A stretch of DNA of 64,000 bases. Origin: Triglochin maritima. Its lineage: Eukaryota > Streptophyta > Magnoliopsida > Alismatales > Juncaginaceae. A program made the translations under genes and the position numbers. This document shows positions 1 through 11,052 of the stretch, in pieces (position 1 is the first letter of the stretch; every line of letters starts with the position of its first letter). The notes beneath the pieces are model-generated. The model ran no database searches, was not told the DNA's origin, and worked only from the letters and a program-made list of their open reading frames with translations. The stretch lies in NCBI GenBank assembly GCA_963682175.1, contig OY821791.1, positions 16,148,542-16,212,541 on the forward strand, written 5' to 3'.

Positions 1-944
1 CGAATTTGTTACAGGATAGGTCCTTTCTTCTTAAAGGACACTTATGTCCTTCAAAGCACAAGTCTGTTAAAAGACTGGGTTGTCCTTCAATGGGAACAAA
101 TAAATGGGACATGTCACGTCTGATTAAAGCTATCATCTGACATGTGTCTTTTAAAGCACATACTTGTATGTTCTCTCATCAGAATTGCACAACACAAAAA
201 TACGCCTTAAAAAGATACTTTCTCTCAAGACTTATCAACTTTACCTCCAATAACCCTATCTTCGTGATGATTCTTAGGAAGTCCAACACTTTTATATGAG
301 TCAGGTACTCATTACAAAAGTAAATAAACTCATAGGCTATGTGGCCTTCAACAATGCTGGCTTCGGGCCTCCATCAATTATTACAATAACCCTTCAACAA
401 ACTCATGTACCACTCGAAAGGATAGATCCACCCCAGAAATATCGATCCAGCTAATTTAATTTCTCAGACTAGATGCAACCAACAAATGCACCATGATGTC
501 AAAATATGATGGGTTGAATATTAAATATGACAATGCATTAAAATTTACTAAATTTTTTTAGAGTTAACCACGTTGGGTAGCCTAAGCAACAATGTGGTTA
601 ATCCCTATATGGAGTAATGTGCTAATCGAATGACCAAACACATTTCGGTCTACCGGAACTGCAAACTAGACTCACCGGTTTTGACAACCGAAAGACATTT
701 GATCAATAAAATACTAATGCTTAAGATATATTGCGCTATGATGGTCAAATACACCACGTCGGTGCACATCAAACATAATACGACTGACGTGGTAACACAA
801 TCGTTCACGTTGGTTGTAAGCTAGCCGACATGATAGGGCTAAAACCACGTCGGTCCACGTCGAACATATAATGGCCGACTTGGTAACACAACTATTCATG
901 TCGATCGTAAACTTGCTGACGTGATAAGTCTAAAACCATGTTGG
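1..944. other. Left flank, unassigned, no gene
   Basis: AT-rich DNA with no supportable coding region; the open frames at 630-899 are short and resemble nothing I recognise. The only structure I see is the 91-bp tandem repeat at 753-944, listed separately. The flank ends where an inverted LTR-like sequence begins. Confidence 0.5.
753..944. repeat. 91-bp tandem repeat, about 2.1 units, with internal inverted motifs
   Basis: Units begin at 753, 844 and 935, each opening with ACCACGTCGGT or a close variant, and the third is cut off at 944. Inside each unit the opening ACCACGTC is answered about 30 bp later by its complement (GACGTGGT in unit 1, decayed in unit 2). Such GC-containing inverted subterminal repeats are typical of plant CACTA-type DNA transposon ends, but no terminal CACTA motif or transposase is visible, so the class is a guess. 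Confidence 0.6.
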
Positions 945-2060
945 TTGTTTGTGAATTTGATGTTTAGACCGCAAGTGCACAACCGTCGGTGAAGATGGGC
1001 TACGTACGGGTCAATCAACAAGGAAGTGGGTCGACTCTAGTTCTTTCAAAGTCAAGTGGAAAATTTGGGGAGGAGAAGTGTGATTATGCTAACTATACTA
1101 AACAATGAATGAACTAACAATTAAACTAAACCCCTATGTAGTAGAAGTGTGTAGGTGTATGTGTGTAAGTAAGTCTACATTTCAATTAGGAACAAGTGTA
1201 GTTTGTGTGGCATAGAAGTAGAATCTAAGTGTAGGATACACAACACTACATGGCAAACCATGAACATGCATATCTCACATAAAGTTGAGGTTGACTTTAG
1301 ATTATTAAGCATGCAATAAGTACCTAGTGTGGCCATTAGAGCATCAATCAATCATACATACAACCTAAATCATTCATGTGAATGTGCACCAAGCATGGAT
1401 CAATAAATAACGCCATTCCCATAAAACCATTTCAAGTAACAATATAAACTCTAAAGCTAGCATGAGATAAGTACCTTGTGTGAACATTATCCAATCTAAT
1501 ACAAGTTTAAGCATGCTACAAGTATAGATCTATATTAAGCATATGAAATGTCACAAATAAAAGAACCCATCACTATCACATATTCTACATTACCTCCACC
1601 CCAAATGGGGTGGATTTACTCTCTACTCATTAGGCTAACATGCATATTAGGAAGAGAAAACATTCTAACTAATTCTACTAAGATTAATAAAACTAAACTT
1701 GCAAGCATTAAAAAGACAACATTAAAACAAACTAAGAAAACTTATTTTATTTACATGACTCACTTTACAAGAAGCATTCTTCTTCACTTGAGTTTTCTCC
1801 AAGGCTTACTCCAAGTAGAGAGAATGCCACCAAGCAATGGGGTTATTACAAAGGAAGAAGAAGAGTTCTATTTATAGGCATGAAAAAAGATAACCGGGGG
1901 CAATCCCCCGATGTGAGACTAATGGCACCTACTAAAAATGGTTGTAAATGACATAACAACTAACCAGGACAAATTAGATCGGGTCTTGACTGTGTTGGAC
2001 TGCCAATTGGGGGTCTGGGGCCGCCAATTGGCGGTCTGAATTGGTCAAAACTAGTCCAAA
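945..2060 (-). repeat. Athila-type LTR-like fragment, inverted
   Basis: Read on the minus strand this matches the general plan of the LTRs further right. It has a paired CCAATTGG palindrome block (about 1996-2037), a GGGGGATTG-type motif, a TATA box (TATTTATA on + at 1869-1876), the AGTAAGCCTTGGAG motif, a CCCCATTTGGGG-like stretch near 1600, and a terminal part containing GTGCACTTGCGG near 970. It is clearly more diverged than the other LTRs. No primer site lies beyond 945, and the U3 end is not definable, so it could be a solo LTR or a truncated 3' LTR. Confidence 0.6.
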
Positions 2061-2345
2061 ATTCTGTCATGACTCGCACTAGCACCTGCCCTGCTAGTGC
2101 CCACACCCTCGCCTCCAGAAGTCTTCTGTGGACACTCACGAAAAAAGTGCCCCACCTGACTGCAACCCAGAGAAGCTCTAGAATAATGCTCTTGTGGCCC
2201 ATGGATAATCTTCATTCAACCCCAGACTGTTAGGAATTCAGAAGATATTGACCGGAGGAATGTTCCAAAGCTACCAAGATTTCCAGTATTAGGGTCTTAG
2301 TATTTATACCTAGTTTACTCAAACTAAACATGCAAGAATTGAAAG
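2061..2345. other. Unassigned spacer before the palindrome
   Basis: I see no gene or recognisable repeat here. It separates the inverted LTR-like fragment from the outer end of the left palindrome arm, whose match begins at 2346. Confidence 0.4.
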
Positions 2346-3453
2346 AGACAATATAAAACTAACTGGGGGTCAATATAAAACTTATGCACGGTTTGGTCTT
2401 TATACTTGAGTTCCTCACATTGTAGGGGGTCAATATGTCCCACAGATAAATACCTAGTTTTATATTGTCTGGTTCTGAATACCCGAATTCATAGGTCCTA
2501 AATTTCCAATGGTGCTCAAATTAAATTGAACTACATATTATTGGTAAAATAAGGGAGGCATATGATGCACAATACATTAGAAGTCCAATATAAACTACGA
2601 TAATCATGAATATTTTCACAAGGGATTGTATTGCTGCACACGTATGAGGGTAAGGTATCTAAAGAATGTGTCATTTCTGACATGTGCAATCGAATTGTTC
2701 TACATTTACAGTGCAAGAAGAAGTTGTGTGTACCTCAATTATCATGCCCAGAATTGAAATCGAACATTCTACTCCTCTAGAGTCAAATATGTTTTTCATA
2801 AGGATTGATTCTACTTCAGGACAAGTAACTAATCAACTATGAGGATCCAATTCTCCTTCTACTAGAAAGTTCCATTATCTGCCAGTGAATTTGATCAACA
2901 AGGTCTAATATAGCAAGGCTTCTTGCACCAACAACCCACGCATTAAAGATCTCTGCCACATTTGAATATATATTTCCATATTATTCACCTTGGAATAACG
3001 AATTTTCCCAATGTGCGGGTCCATTCTCTCTACTTAGAGTAAGCCTTGGAGTAAAAGTCAAGTGGACACTAGGTCTAGGATTGTTTGAACCGTGCTTGTT
3101 CAGGAAATTTCTGGCCAACCCTTGAATTTACCTTTAGAGTTAAGTTTCCCTTCTCGTCTGAGTCTTCTTTCCCTTCTCATCTTTACCTTTCTATTGTTTG
3201 TTTCCCTTTTGAAAAGAAAAAAAACATATTTAAAAAAAAAACGAAAATTTAAAAAAAAAATTAAAAAAATTTGTAATTAATTCTTGAAATTAAATTTGGA
3301 ATTTAAATTTGGAATTTGAATTCAAAAATTGATTCAACCCGGTGCACTCAGATTTGGATTCGGGACTTGAGTAATCGACTCTCACGAGTTCATCTAGATT
3401 CCAGTCTGGAACTTAACCTCAATCCATCTGTTGCACCACCTTACCCGGATCTA
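2346..3453 (+). other. Outer arm DNA and remnant leader of element A
   Basis: No gene is seen. A short stretch near 3025-3065 resembles the U5 part of an LTR (CTCTCTACTTAGAGTAAGCC). It is followed by a leader-like piece near 3081-3100 (ATTGTTTGAACCGTGCTTG), also found in the leaders of E, D and F. The expected 5' LTR and tRNA-Asp primer site are missing, so the 5' end of element A is deleted. An A/T-rich run occupies about 3215-3320. The mirror copy lies at 17246-18350. Confidence 0.6.
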
Positions 3454-5868
3454 ATGGGTGAGAATGTTCTGAACCCGCCTATGACTCTGAGGGATCGGTG
3501 CTACCCAACGATGGCTGCTCAGCCATCGTGCATCGTCATGCCCACCATACCGGGTCGCGATTTCGAACTTAAGGCACAATACATGAGTATGCTGCCTAAG
3601 TTCACCTCTAGGGAAGATCCATATCTCTTCCTTAGAGAATTTGAGGAAATCTGCTCTCTTATGCAATACCAGCATATCCCTGAGGAGGCAGTGCGTCTGA
3701 AATTCGTGCCTCTAGCACTGAAGGACGACGCTAAGAAATGGCTATATAGTCTAGCCGAAAGATCTATTAGGAGTTGGGCTGAGTTTGTTCAAGTGTTTCT
3801 AAAAAAATATTTCCCCAACCATAAGACTATGAAGATTAGGAATGAAATTGTTGCATTCGTTCAGTCTGAGAGCGAGTCGTTCTATTCCTATCTTGAAAGA
3901 TTTAAAAGTGTCTTGACCCAATGCCCTCATCACGGAATTCCAAAATGGTAATTATGCCAAATTATTTATGAGGGATTGACACCCATATCTAGAGTTATGC
4001 TAGAATCTGTGAGCCAAGGGAATTTCATGTCGAAAAACGAAAATGATGCCTGGACTTTTCTTGAGGATTTAGCTGAAAACAGTATGCAATGGGACAATGC
4101 TAGAACACCCATCAACCCGAGTATTGGATCTAGAATAGCAAGTCAACCCCGACCAGGTGTCTTAGCTATAGATGCCAACATAGCGGCTGAGGCAAAACTA
4201 GCCACCCTTATGCGCAGAATGGAAAGTTTAGAGCTGCAAAACCAAACCCGACAAGCATCCCCTACCCCTTGCTCTAGATGTGGTCAGACTGGTCATTTAA
4301 TGGAGGACTGTGTAGACTTGGAACATGTTAATGCCACGTTTAACCATTCTATAAATGATCCTTATGCATCAACCTACAACTCGGGTTGGCGTAATCATCC
4401 CAATTTTTCGTGGAACCAACAAGGTCAACCTCCTAGACAACAACCAAACCCATATAACCAAAATAATACATCATCTAGGGGTAATAACAATGGAAATCAT
4501 GAAGTTAGGTTGACAAACTTGGAAAATTTAATGAAAACTTTTATACAAACAACCAACCAATCATTCCAAAGGCTAGAGACACAAGTCAGCCAATTAGCGC
4601 AAATAGTAGGTGAAAGAGAAAAGGGTCAATTTCCAAGTCAACCTGAGGTGAACCCAAGAACTAATAATCAATATCAATCTTATCAACCACCATCAGGAAA
4701 TAACAACCCCAGACCGGTTCAAATGATTAACGAGGAAGGACCGTTCCAACAAATTAATGCAGTAGTATCATTACGGTCCGGACGACAAGTTGATAACAAT
4801 GTGGTAAACCCTAGAATGTCTAATCAATCTAGCCATCAAGCAACCACATATGACCTGACCATTGTACCTGACGTCCAAACTGAAAAGCCCAACCCACCTA
4901 CACAACCTGAACCCATAGCTCAACCTGAACCTGAGCGAGTCTATGTTCCTAAAGCCCCATTTCCCAATAGACTCAAGAAGAGCTCAAGTGCACAAATGGA
5001 GAAAATCTTAGAAGTATTTAAGCAAGTTAAGGTGAATATTCCACTCTTAGATATGATTCAACAAATACCTGCTTATGCTAAATTCTTGAAAGATTTGTGC
5101 ACTAAAAAGAGAAAAACGAATGTACCAAAGAAGGCATTCTTAACTGCAAACATATGCTCTATTCTTTCCAACACATCTCCTATAAAATATAAGGACCCTG
5201 GGTGTCCCACAATTTCATGTTCAATAGGAGATACTTTTATCAATAAAGCCCTTCTAGACCTAGGTGCAAGCGTTAACTTACTCCCATTTTCTGTCTACGA
5301 GCAACTCAACCTTGGTCCACTGAAACCCTCTAAGAGAACCCTCCAATTCGCTGATTGTTCTGTTAAGAAACTGAGAGGTATAGTAGAGGACGTTTTGATT
5401 AAGGTTGGTGACTTCATTTATCCAGTGGATTTTGTCGTACTTGATACTGAACCTGTTGTAAATCCTAATCGACAAATCCCTGTAATTCTAGGTAGACCCT
5501 TTTTAGCCACTTCGGAAGCATTAATAAACTGTCGAAATGGGCTCATGCAATTATCTTTCGGGAACTTAAAAGCAGAATTTAATATCTTCCATATTGATAA
5601 TGAGCCAGAAATAATATGCAACCCAAGTGATGTTGTGATGAGAGCACGTATTTATCAGAATTCTGAATCAAATAAATCATCACATAAGCAAAAAGGAAGT
5701 AAGAAAAAAGGGAGTGATTCATTTACTCAACCACCATCACTCGAGCAAATAAGCGAACCAATTCAAGTGAGAAGAGTGGAATCTTTTCCTCAAGTCAACA
5801 TGGGGAACAATTCAACTGGATACATGCACCAATATGGTGTCATTCAATCCAGTTCTGATTACGGTTGA
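3454..5868 (+). pseudogene. gag-pro: Athila-type gag-protease of element A, left copy, one in-frame stop
   Basis: Structural polyprotein of a non-autonomous Ty3/gypsy element; gag would pack element RNA into particles and the protease would mature it. The first ATG is at 3454, although the same frame is open from 3307 without an ATG. In order I see a retrotransposon gag (capsid-type) domain at about residues 20-165, a zinc knuckle CSRCGQTGHLMEDC at residues 273-286, a short helical segment (about 360-390), and an aspartic protease with DLGAS at residues 602-606 and the family motif VILGRPFLA. No reverse transcriptase or integrase follows. A TAA at 3949-3951 sits where relatives have CGC or CAG (as in LWRLCQ, LWQLCQ); the rest of the frame is open. 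Confidence 0.9.
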
Positions 5869-6964
5869 CTCTGAGCAAACTCAACCCCTCTACCGCAAGC
5901 CGACTCAGGTAATAAGTGCATTTATTTTATCTATGCATACATTGAGGACAATGCATGATTTAGGTGTGGGGGGGTGTTTATCTATGTATATATCTATTGT
6001 TTGTTTCCCTTATTAAAAAAAAAATCAATGTTCCATGACATAGCTTAAGATTGAACTACCAAAATCTGTGTACAAATTGCATTAAGTTTTTGTTCCTTAT
6101 TATATAGTTCTGCTTGTAGAAATTGTGACATAAATCTAAGTTCCAAAGAAATAACACATTGCCCTTTAAGACATGTATGCACTTAAATTGGATGAATCAA
6201 ATCTTTGAAGTGGTTGATAAAAAGCAGAGGTTGAGGAAAATATACCGGGAAGTGTGGACTTCTAATAGCAATTAAGCCTTGAGGAAAATAAAAATAAAAA
6301 TAAAAGAATAAAGTGAAGAAAACACATTTTGCAAAATGATTACAAAAGCCCAAGCCTTCGAGTCACTGGTCCGTAGGGGTATCTTGAAACCCGGTAACTT
6401 GAGTCTACCAGCTCGGGATTATCGACCAAACTCACTACACGAATGCAAAAAGGGTAAAAGTGTCAAAAAGCAAATGTGTTGAATCACGAAAAAAAAAAAT
6501 AATAATAATAATACTCAAGGCCCAAAGCTAAAAGAATGATCCATACCATGGTTGATCCGAATGATACTTCACCACCAGAGGAGGCGTGCAAAATAATTCA
6601 AGTGATAAACATGTGTAGAAGGGTTAGTGGTGTGAATGTTGGAGGAACAAAGACCAAGTCATATTTTTAATGAGTTAGATTTATATAATGAGCATGCAAA
6701 AACTCTTAGTGAGATGTATTTGGTCGAGGTAGGGATATTGAGAACTATTAATGAAATATTGATTCAGGATTTTGTGGGTATATCCGCTGAAAACCCTCAG
6801 GAGACAACACTCCTCCCCCTTGGCAACAAGGAGGTTTAAAGGCTTGTTGCACATGCTAAGTGCAACCGTGATTCCTACGAAAGTGAGTTAGGATTTCCCT
6901 GTTTTCATTCCTTCTTATATTCTGTTTTGCAAAGGGACTAGCAAAATCTAGGTGTGGGGGTATT
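5869..6964 (+). other. 3' noncoding region of element A with shared cis motifs
   Basis: Noncoding DNA between gag and the 3' LTR. It holds the internal purine tract (5962-5976), a TAA microsatellite near 6493-6512, and a conserved block at about 6772-6895 (GTATCCGCTGAAAACCCTC, then an inverted CCTCC/GGAGG pair, then TTGCACATGCTAAGTGCAA). The 3' purine tract AGGTGTGGGGGTATT lies at 6950-6964. The same order of blocks is found in elements B, D and F, and partly in C. The mirror region is 13730-14830. Confidence 0.75.
5962..5976 (+). promoter_or_regulatory. Internal polypurine tract, element A
   Basis: AGGTGTGGGGGGGTG lies about 100 bp after the gag stop and is preceded by ATTGAGGACAATGCATGA. 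It closely resembles the 3' purine tract at 6950-6964 and has counterparts at the same place in B, C, D and F. It may be a second plus-strand primer site; this is inference. The mirror copy is 14723-14737. Confidence 0.5.
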
Positions 6965-8142
6965 TGATGCATTGCATACATTGCATCATATGTCTTTCAT
7001 TTAGATTGCTTTTAATTCAATAAATGCTACTAAGGTATGTGTTTAGCCTTGTTTACAGAATACAGGGACCTGAATGCAAATTACCCACATCCCGAGCATA
7101 AACGCGTGCAAAAGATTCATTTCTATCATAAAGACAAGTTCAAGTTTATCGAGTTTCAAATAGAAATGCATCCAAGCACAAAAGCATTCAAGGAGCTAAT
7201 CACAAAAAAGGTCAGGGGCTTAAGTGCAAAATGTCAAGGACCTGACTACAAAATAAAAGGGCAAAGTTATTGTGTTGGAGAAGTCAAAAGAAAAGTCAAA
7301 AAATAAATCCCCAACAATGGAAGGAATTAATCCGGAGCTCAAGACAATGGAAAGAATCAATCCAGACGCGCAAAGGAGGATCAAATCATACCATAAACAC
7401 ATGACAGAAATCCGGGCGCAATATCTTCAACCTGGGCGGCGTTTTAGCCGCATATTGTACATAACAGGCGGCGAATTCGCCGCCCCTCTTAGGGTTTAAA
7501 GTTTGAAATTCCGGCCTGTGGTGCGATGACGCGTGTACTCTCCTTTTATGTATTGGTATCCCTTGTATCGGCTATAAATAGCCTCGTAGGACGAATGTAA
7601 CACATCTTCGAACCTTTGGTCTTGGATCATTAGTAATAAATTTCTGTTTTATTTTGTTTTGTTTCTCTTTTCTTTTAATGTCTCTAGGATCCCTTCTTCT
7701 TCCTCCCTCCATGAGTTTCTAACTCTTTCCAAAGGGTGGAGGTGATGGAATTAGGGTTAGAGAAGATGAATTGCATGTTATTATTTTAAGTTCATGATTA
7801 GTATATTTTGATTACTTGAGTTTATGTTAAGTCATTTATCTTGTAATGCTTCATAACTAACATGATTTACAATAAGTTTCAGTAATTCTCTGATCTAAAC
7901 CTAAATCTAAACCTCCATCCAACGGATTTCTCTCTTTGTTCTTGTTTTAGTTTATTTGTTCTTGTTCTTGCTTTAGATAATTATAATCCAAAAACCTAAA
8001 AACCCAATTGATTCTTCTCTCCTTCTTCCTCTTAATCGAAAATAACATCAACTACGAAATCTCTCCCTCCTTGTGTTCGACCCGTACTTGCCACGTCTTC
8101 ATAGACGCCGTGCACTTGCGGTATAAATTTAAATCTTCATCA
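6965..8142 (+). repeat. 3' LTR of element A, left arm
   Basis: The LTR starts TGATGCATTG directly after the purine tract and ends CTTCATCA, giving inverted ends TGATG/CATCA. Length is 1,178 bp. U3 carries the palindrome GGCGGCGAATTCGCCGCC (7467-7484) preceded by a weaker one (7434-7451), and a TATA box TATAAATA at 7573-7580. The U5 end contains GTGCACTTGCGG, as in the other Athila-type LTRs here. The following GCAAG (8143-8147) is the expected target duplication, but its partner was lost with the 5' LTR. Open frames inside it are not genes. Confidence 0.9.
7573..7580 (+). promoter_or_regulatory. TATA box of left-arm LTR A
   Basis: TATAAATA in the context CGGCTATAAATAGCC. It would direct transcription rightward into the LINE fragment and the palindrome centre. 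The mirror box is at 13114-13121 on the minus strand. Confidence 0.6.
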
Positions 8143-9641
8143 GCAAGCTCCTCTCCAGGGCGGGGCGAGTGGAGCTAGTGCGTAGTGTGCTTACGTCCTT
8201 TAGTATTTATTGGATTTCGGCCTTCCTCGTACCACGGAGTGTGCTTCACGAAATGGAAAGATTGATGATGCATTTTGTTTGGGGGGAACGAAGCGGTTGG
8301 CTGCTGTCTCGTGGCAGGACATATGCACTCTGAGGCGGGAAGGAGGCCTCGGTTTGCGTCGATTGGTGGATTGGAACGATGCATGCCTTCTACGCTTATT
8401 TTGGATCATTGCGTCACATGATACATCCCTTTGGGCCTCTTGCTTGCGGAGTAAGTACCTAAGGAGGAAGACTATATGGATAATGCGCCTCCAGCAAATT
8501 GCTATTGGGCGTGGCAAGGTCTCATGAGAGTTCGGAATACGGCGAGGGAGAAAATGATTTTCAGACTAGGTGATGGGCGGAGGGTGAAGTTCTTTGAGGA
8601 TCCTTGGTGTGGCCCGCCACTTCTAACCAGTCCGGAGGGGGAGAGAATGAGGTATGATCTAGGGGTCCCACAAGATATCACCGTGTCCCACTTCCTCGAA
8701 GATGGTAGGTGGAGAGTGCCTCGACTACGCTCCCGAGCTCTCACACAACTTTGGGACCGATTGCCTACCATCCAGGTGGACCGGGGGGAGGATGAGCTCT
8801 CATGGATGGGTGCCTCTCGAAGCACACTTACCTTGAGGGATACGTGGAAGTGGGTCAAGCTGGACCGACCCGTCGTGAGGTGGGGGACAATGGTGTGGCA
8901 CAAATGGGTTGTCCCAAAGCATGTGTTAACATTATGGAGGACAATGCATGGGAAGCTACCTACTCATGATATGATGAGACGGAGGGGGTAAAGCTATGCA
9001 TGGTGTCAAGGTGTGCACTATGTAAGAATGCCTACGAGGAGTTAAAGCTCCTGTTTTGGGAGTGCCCATTCGTACAGATTGTATGGGAAGAAATCCGGAG
9101 GATCGGAGGAGATATGAGTCACATGGTTGCAGCTACTTCCGAGGATATTTATAGGATTCAGACATGGAGTACACCTACAAAGCATGGGGCACTAACGCTG
9201 AAGTTAGCTTTGGGAGCTGTGGTGTTCGAGTGCTGGGCTGAACGGAATAGGCGATGTATGGAGGGTGAGGAACGACGAGTGGAGTCCATTATTCAGCAAG
9301 TGAAGGATGTGATTCGGATAAAAGGGCTGGGTATGCTGGAAAGAAAGGGAGACGAGCATGAGAGGGTGACATTTGCGACAACATGGAGGTAGCAATGGGT
9401 CTCTTTCTTTCGTTGGTGCAGATTTAAATTATGTAATAGCTAAGCAATGCGGGGCATGCTGTAATTCATTGTCGTAGACGGTGGAACTTGTGATAGAAGT
9501 GTGCTAGATTCGAATCTGAGCTTGTACCCAGCAAGTTCCGAATGCCTTGGTTGTGTGTTTGTTGGGTTGGTTTGTATGTAAGTCCGTTTACACAAATCAA
9601 TAAAATTCGAGGCTGCGCCTCCCTTTTGCTTTGTAAAAAAA
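8143..9641 (+). pseudogene. LINE (L1-type) ORF2 C-terminal part, left arm
   Basis: The 3' part of a plant L1 element interrupted by element A. Conceptual translation in three successive frames gives the region after reverse transcriptase (HEMERLMMHFVWGG, EGGLGLRRL, WAWQGLMRVR), then the C-terminal zinc-binding region CALCKNAYEELKLLFWECPF near 9017-9076. Frame changes fall near 8285, 8500 and 8990, so it is dead. A polyadenylation signal AATAAA at 9599-9604 and seven A residues at 9635-9641 mark the LINE 3' end. Its 5' half is absent because the 5' side of element A is deleted. Confidence 0.85.
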
Positions 9642-10234
9642 CATCTGAATCACTTTACCTTCCTTTCATGTCAAGTTACTTTCTTTTTTGTTGCAAGCCT
9701 TCGACCATCCAAGTATTGACAGACCTCAAGGCCCCTACCAAAATATCTAAATGTTCAAAAATGAATTCAAACATTCAATAACAACAAAAAAATCAGAATA
9801 TGAATGGAATTATTCGAAATAACTTACGTTTGAATAATGTTCACTAAACCTTTCCTGGAATTATTCAATGTCATAGGATAAAACCAGTAGAGTGTCCATA
9901 TAAAGGTTCTACCACAACTAACATGCAATGTTTACTGAAAATCACTCATGTTAAATTACTTCATCCAATTGAAGGTGTTATAAAACATAATGAGCTAGTT
10001 ATTTCTCCCAATATGGTAATATAAAATATGAAGTCTTCCTTGAGGCTTGCAACACCTTCGCAAATTTTATAGATCTATTGTCTTTACTTGGAGGTCCTCA
10101 TTTTATAAGTAGAGTGGAACACAAAAAACTATAGGATCATTATTGCCCCTAATTAATCTAATCAAATTCTTAATTCTTTACTAAATATGCAAAAAAACAA
10201 GGAATAAAAACAAGTAAAGAAAATAGGGCAAAGC
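9642..10234. other. Unassigned AT-rich inner arm DNA
   Basis: About 590 bp between the LINE poly(A) tail and the palindrome spacer. I see no gene, terminal repeat or known element. It is presumably the DNA into which the LINE inserted. The mirror copy is 10460-11052. Confidence 0.5.
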
Positions 10235-10459
10235 ACAAGTGAAGTAATTCTTAATCCTTGAGGCTTTGCCCTATTTTCTTTACTTGTTTTCCTCAACCTC
10301 TGGTGGTGAACACAACCCTAGGGCAAAGAAAATAGGGCAAAGAAAAGTGGAATCACCTAGGGCAAAGAAAATAGGGCAAAGCACCAGTGATTTCCTCAAC
10401 CTCTGGTGGTGAACACAACCCAACCAACCCAACAAGTGAAGTAATTCTTAATCCTTGAG
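10235..10459. repeat. Palindrome spacer with shuffled direct repeats
   Basis: The 225-bp centre is built from short blocks used repeatedly. A block beginning AAGTGAAGTAATTC occurs at 10237 and again 198 bp later at 10435. A block with CCTCAACCTCTGGTGG occurs near 10291 and near 10393. A block with CTAGGGCAAAGAAAAT occurs near 10318 and near 10359. The CTTTGCCCTATTTTC stretch near 10263 is also the inverse of the left arm end. No gene is present. The patchwork looks like a template-switching scar. Confidence 0.85.
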
Positions 10460-11052
10460 GCTTTGCCCTATTTTCTTTACTTGTTTTTATTCCTTGTTTT
10501 TTTGCATATTTAGTAAAGAATTAAGAATTTGATTAGATTAATTAGGGGCAATAATGATCCTATAGTTTTTTGTGTTCCACTCTACTTATAAAATGAGGAC
10601 CTCCAAGTAAAGACAATAGATCTATAAAATTTGCGAAGGTGTTGCAAGCCTCAAGGAAGACTTCATATTTTATATTACCATATTGGGAGAAATAACTAGC
10701 TCATTATGTTTTATAACACCTTCAATTGGATGAAGTAATTTAACATGAGTGATTTTCAGTAAACATTGCATGTTAGTTGTGGTAGAACCTTTATATGGAC
10801 ACTCTACTGGTTTTATCCTATGACATTGAATAATTCCAGGAAAGGTTTAGTGAACATTATTCAAACGTAAGTTATTTCGAATAATTCCATTCATATTCTG
10901 ATTTTTTTGTTGTTATTGAATGTTTGAATTCATTTTTGAACATTTAGATATTTTGGTAGGGGCCTTGAGGTCTGTCAATACTTGGATGGTCGAAGGCTTG
11001 CAACAAAAAAGAAAGTAACTTGACATGAAAGGAAGGTAAAGTGATTCAGATG

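Larger units (their letters stand above)
2346..10234 (+). repeat. Left arm of the 16-kb palindrome
   Basis: This 7,889-bp segment is repeated in reverse complement at 10460-18350. The sum of paired coordinates stays between 20694 and 20699 along the whole length, so only a few single-base or microsatellite indels separate the arms. By eye I find of the order of 15 substitutions, for example in the codons near 3495, 3615, 6718 and 8758. Contents from outside in: unassigned DNA, gag-protease of element A, its 3' noncoding region, its 3' LTR, the 3' part of a LINE, and unassigned AT-rich DNA. Confidence 0.95.

Noticed and set aside
7037..7499. Open frames inside LTR A (and mirror 13195-13657)
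   Set aside because: They lie in U3 of an LTR, overlap regulatory sequence and resemble no protein.
10235..10459. Palindrome as a read fold-back artefact
   Set aside because: Scattered differences between the arms and a rearranged, non-symmetric spacer argue for a real structure. Long-read support is still needed to be certain.
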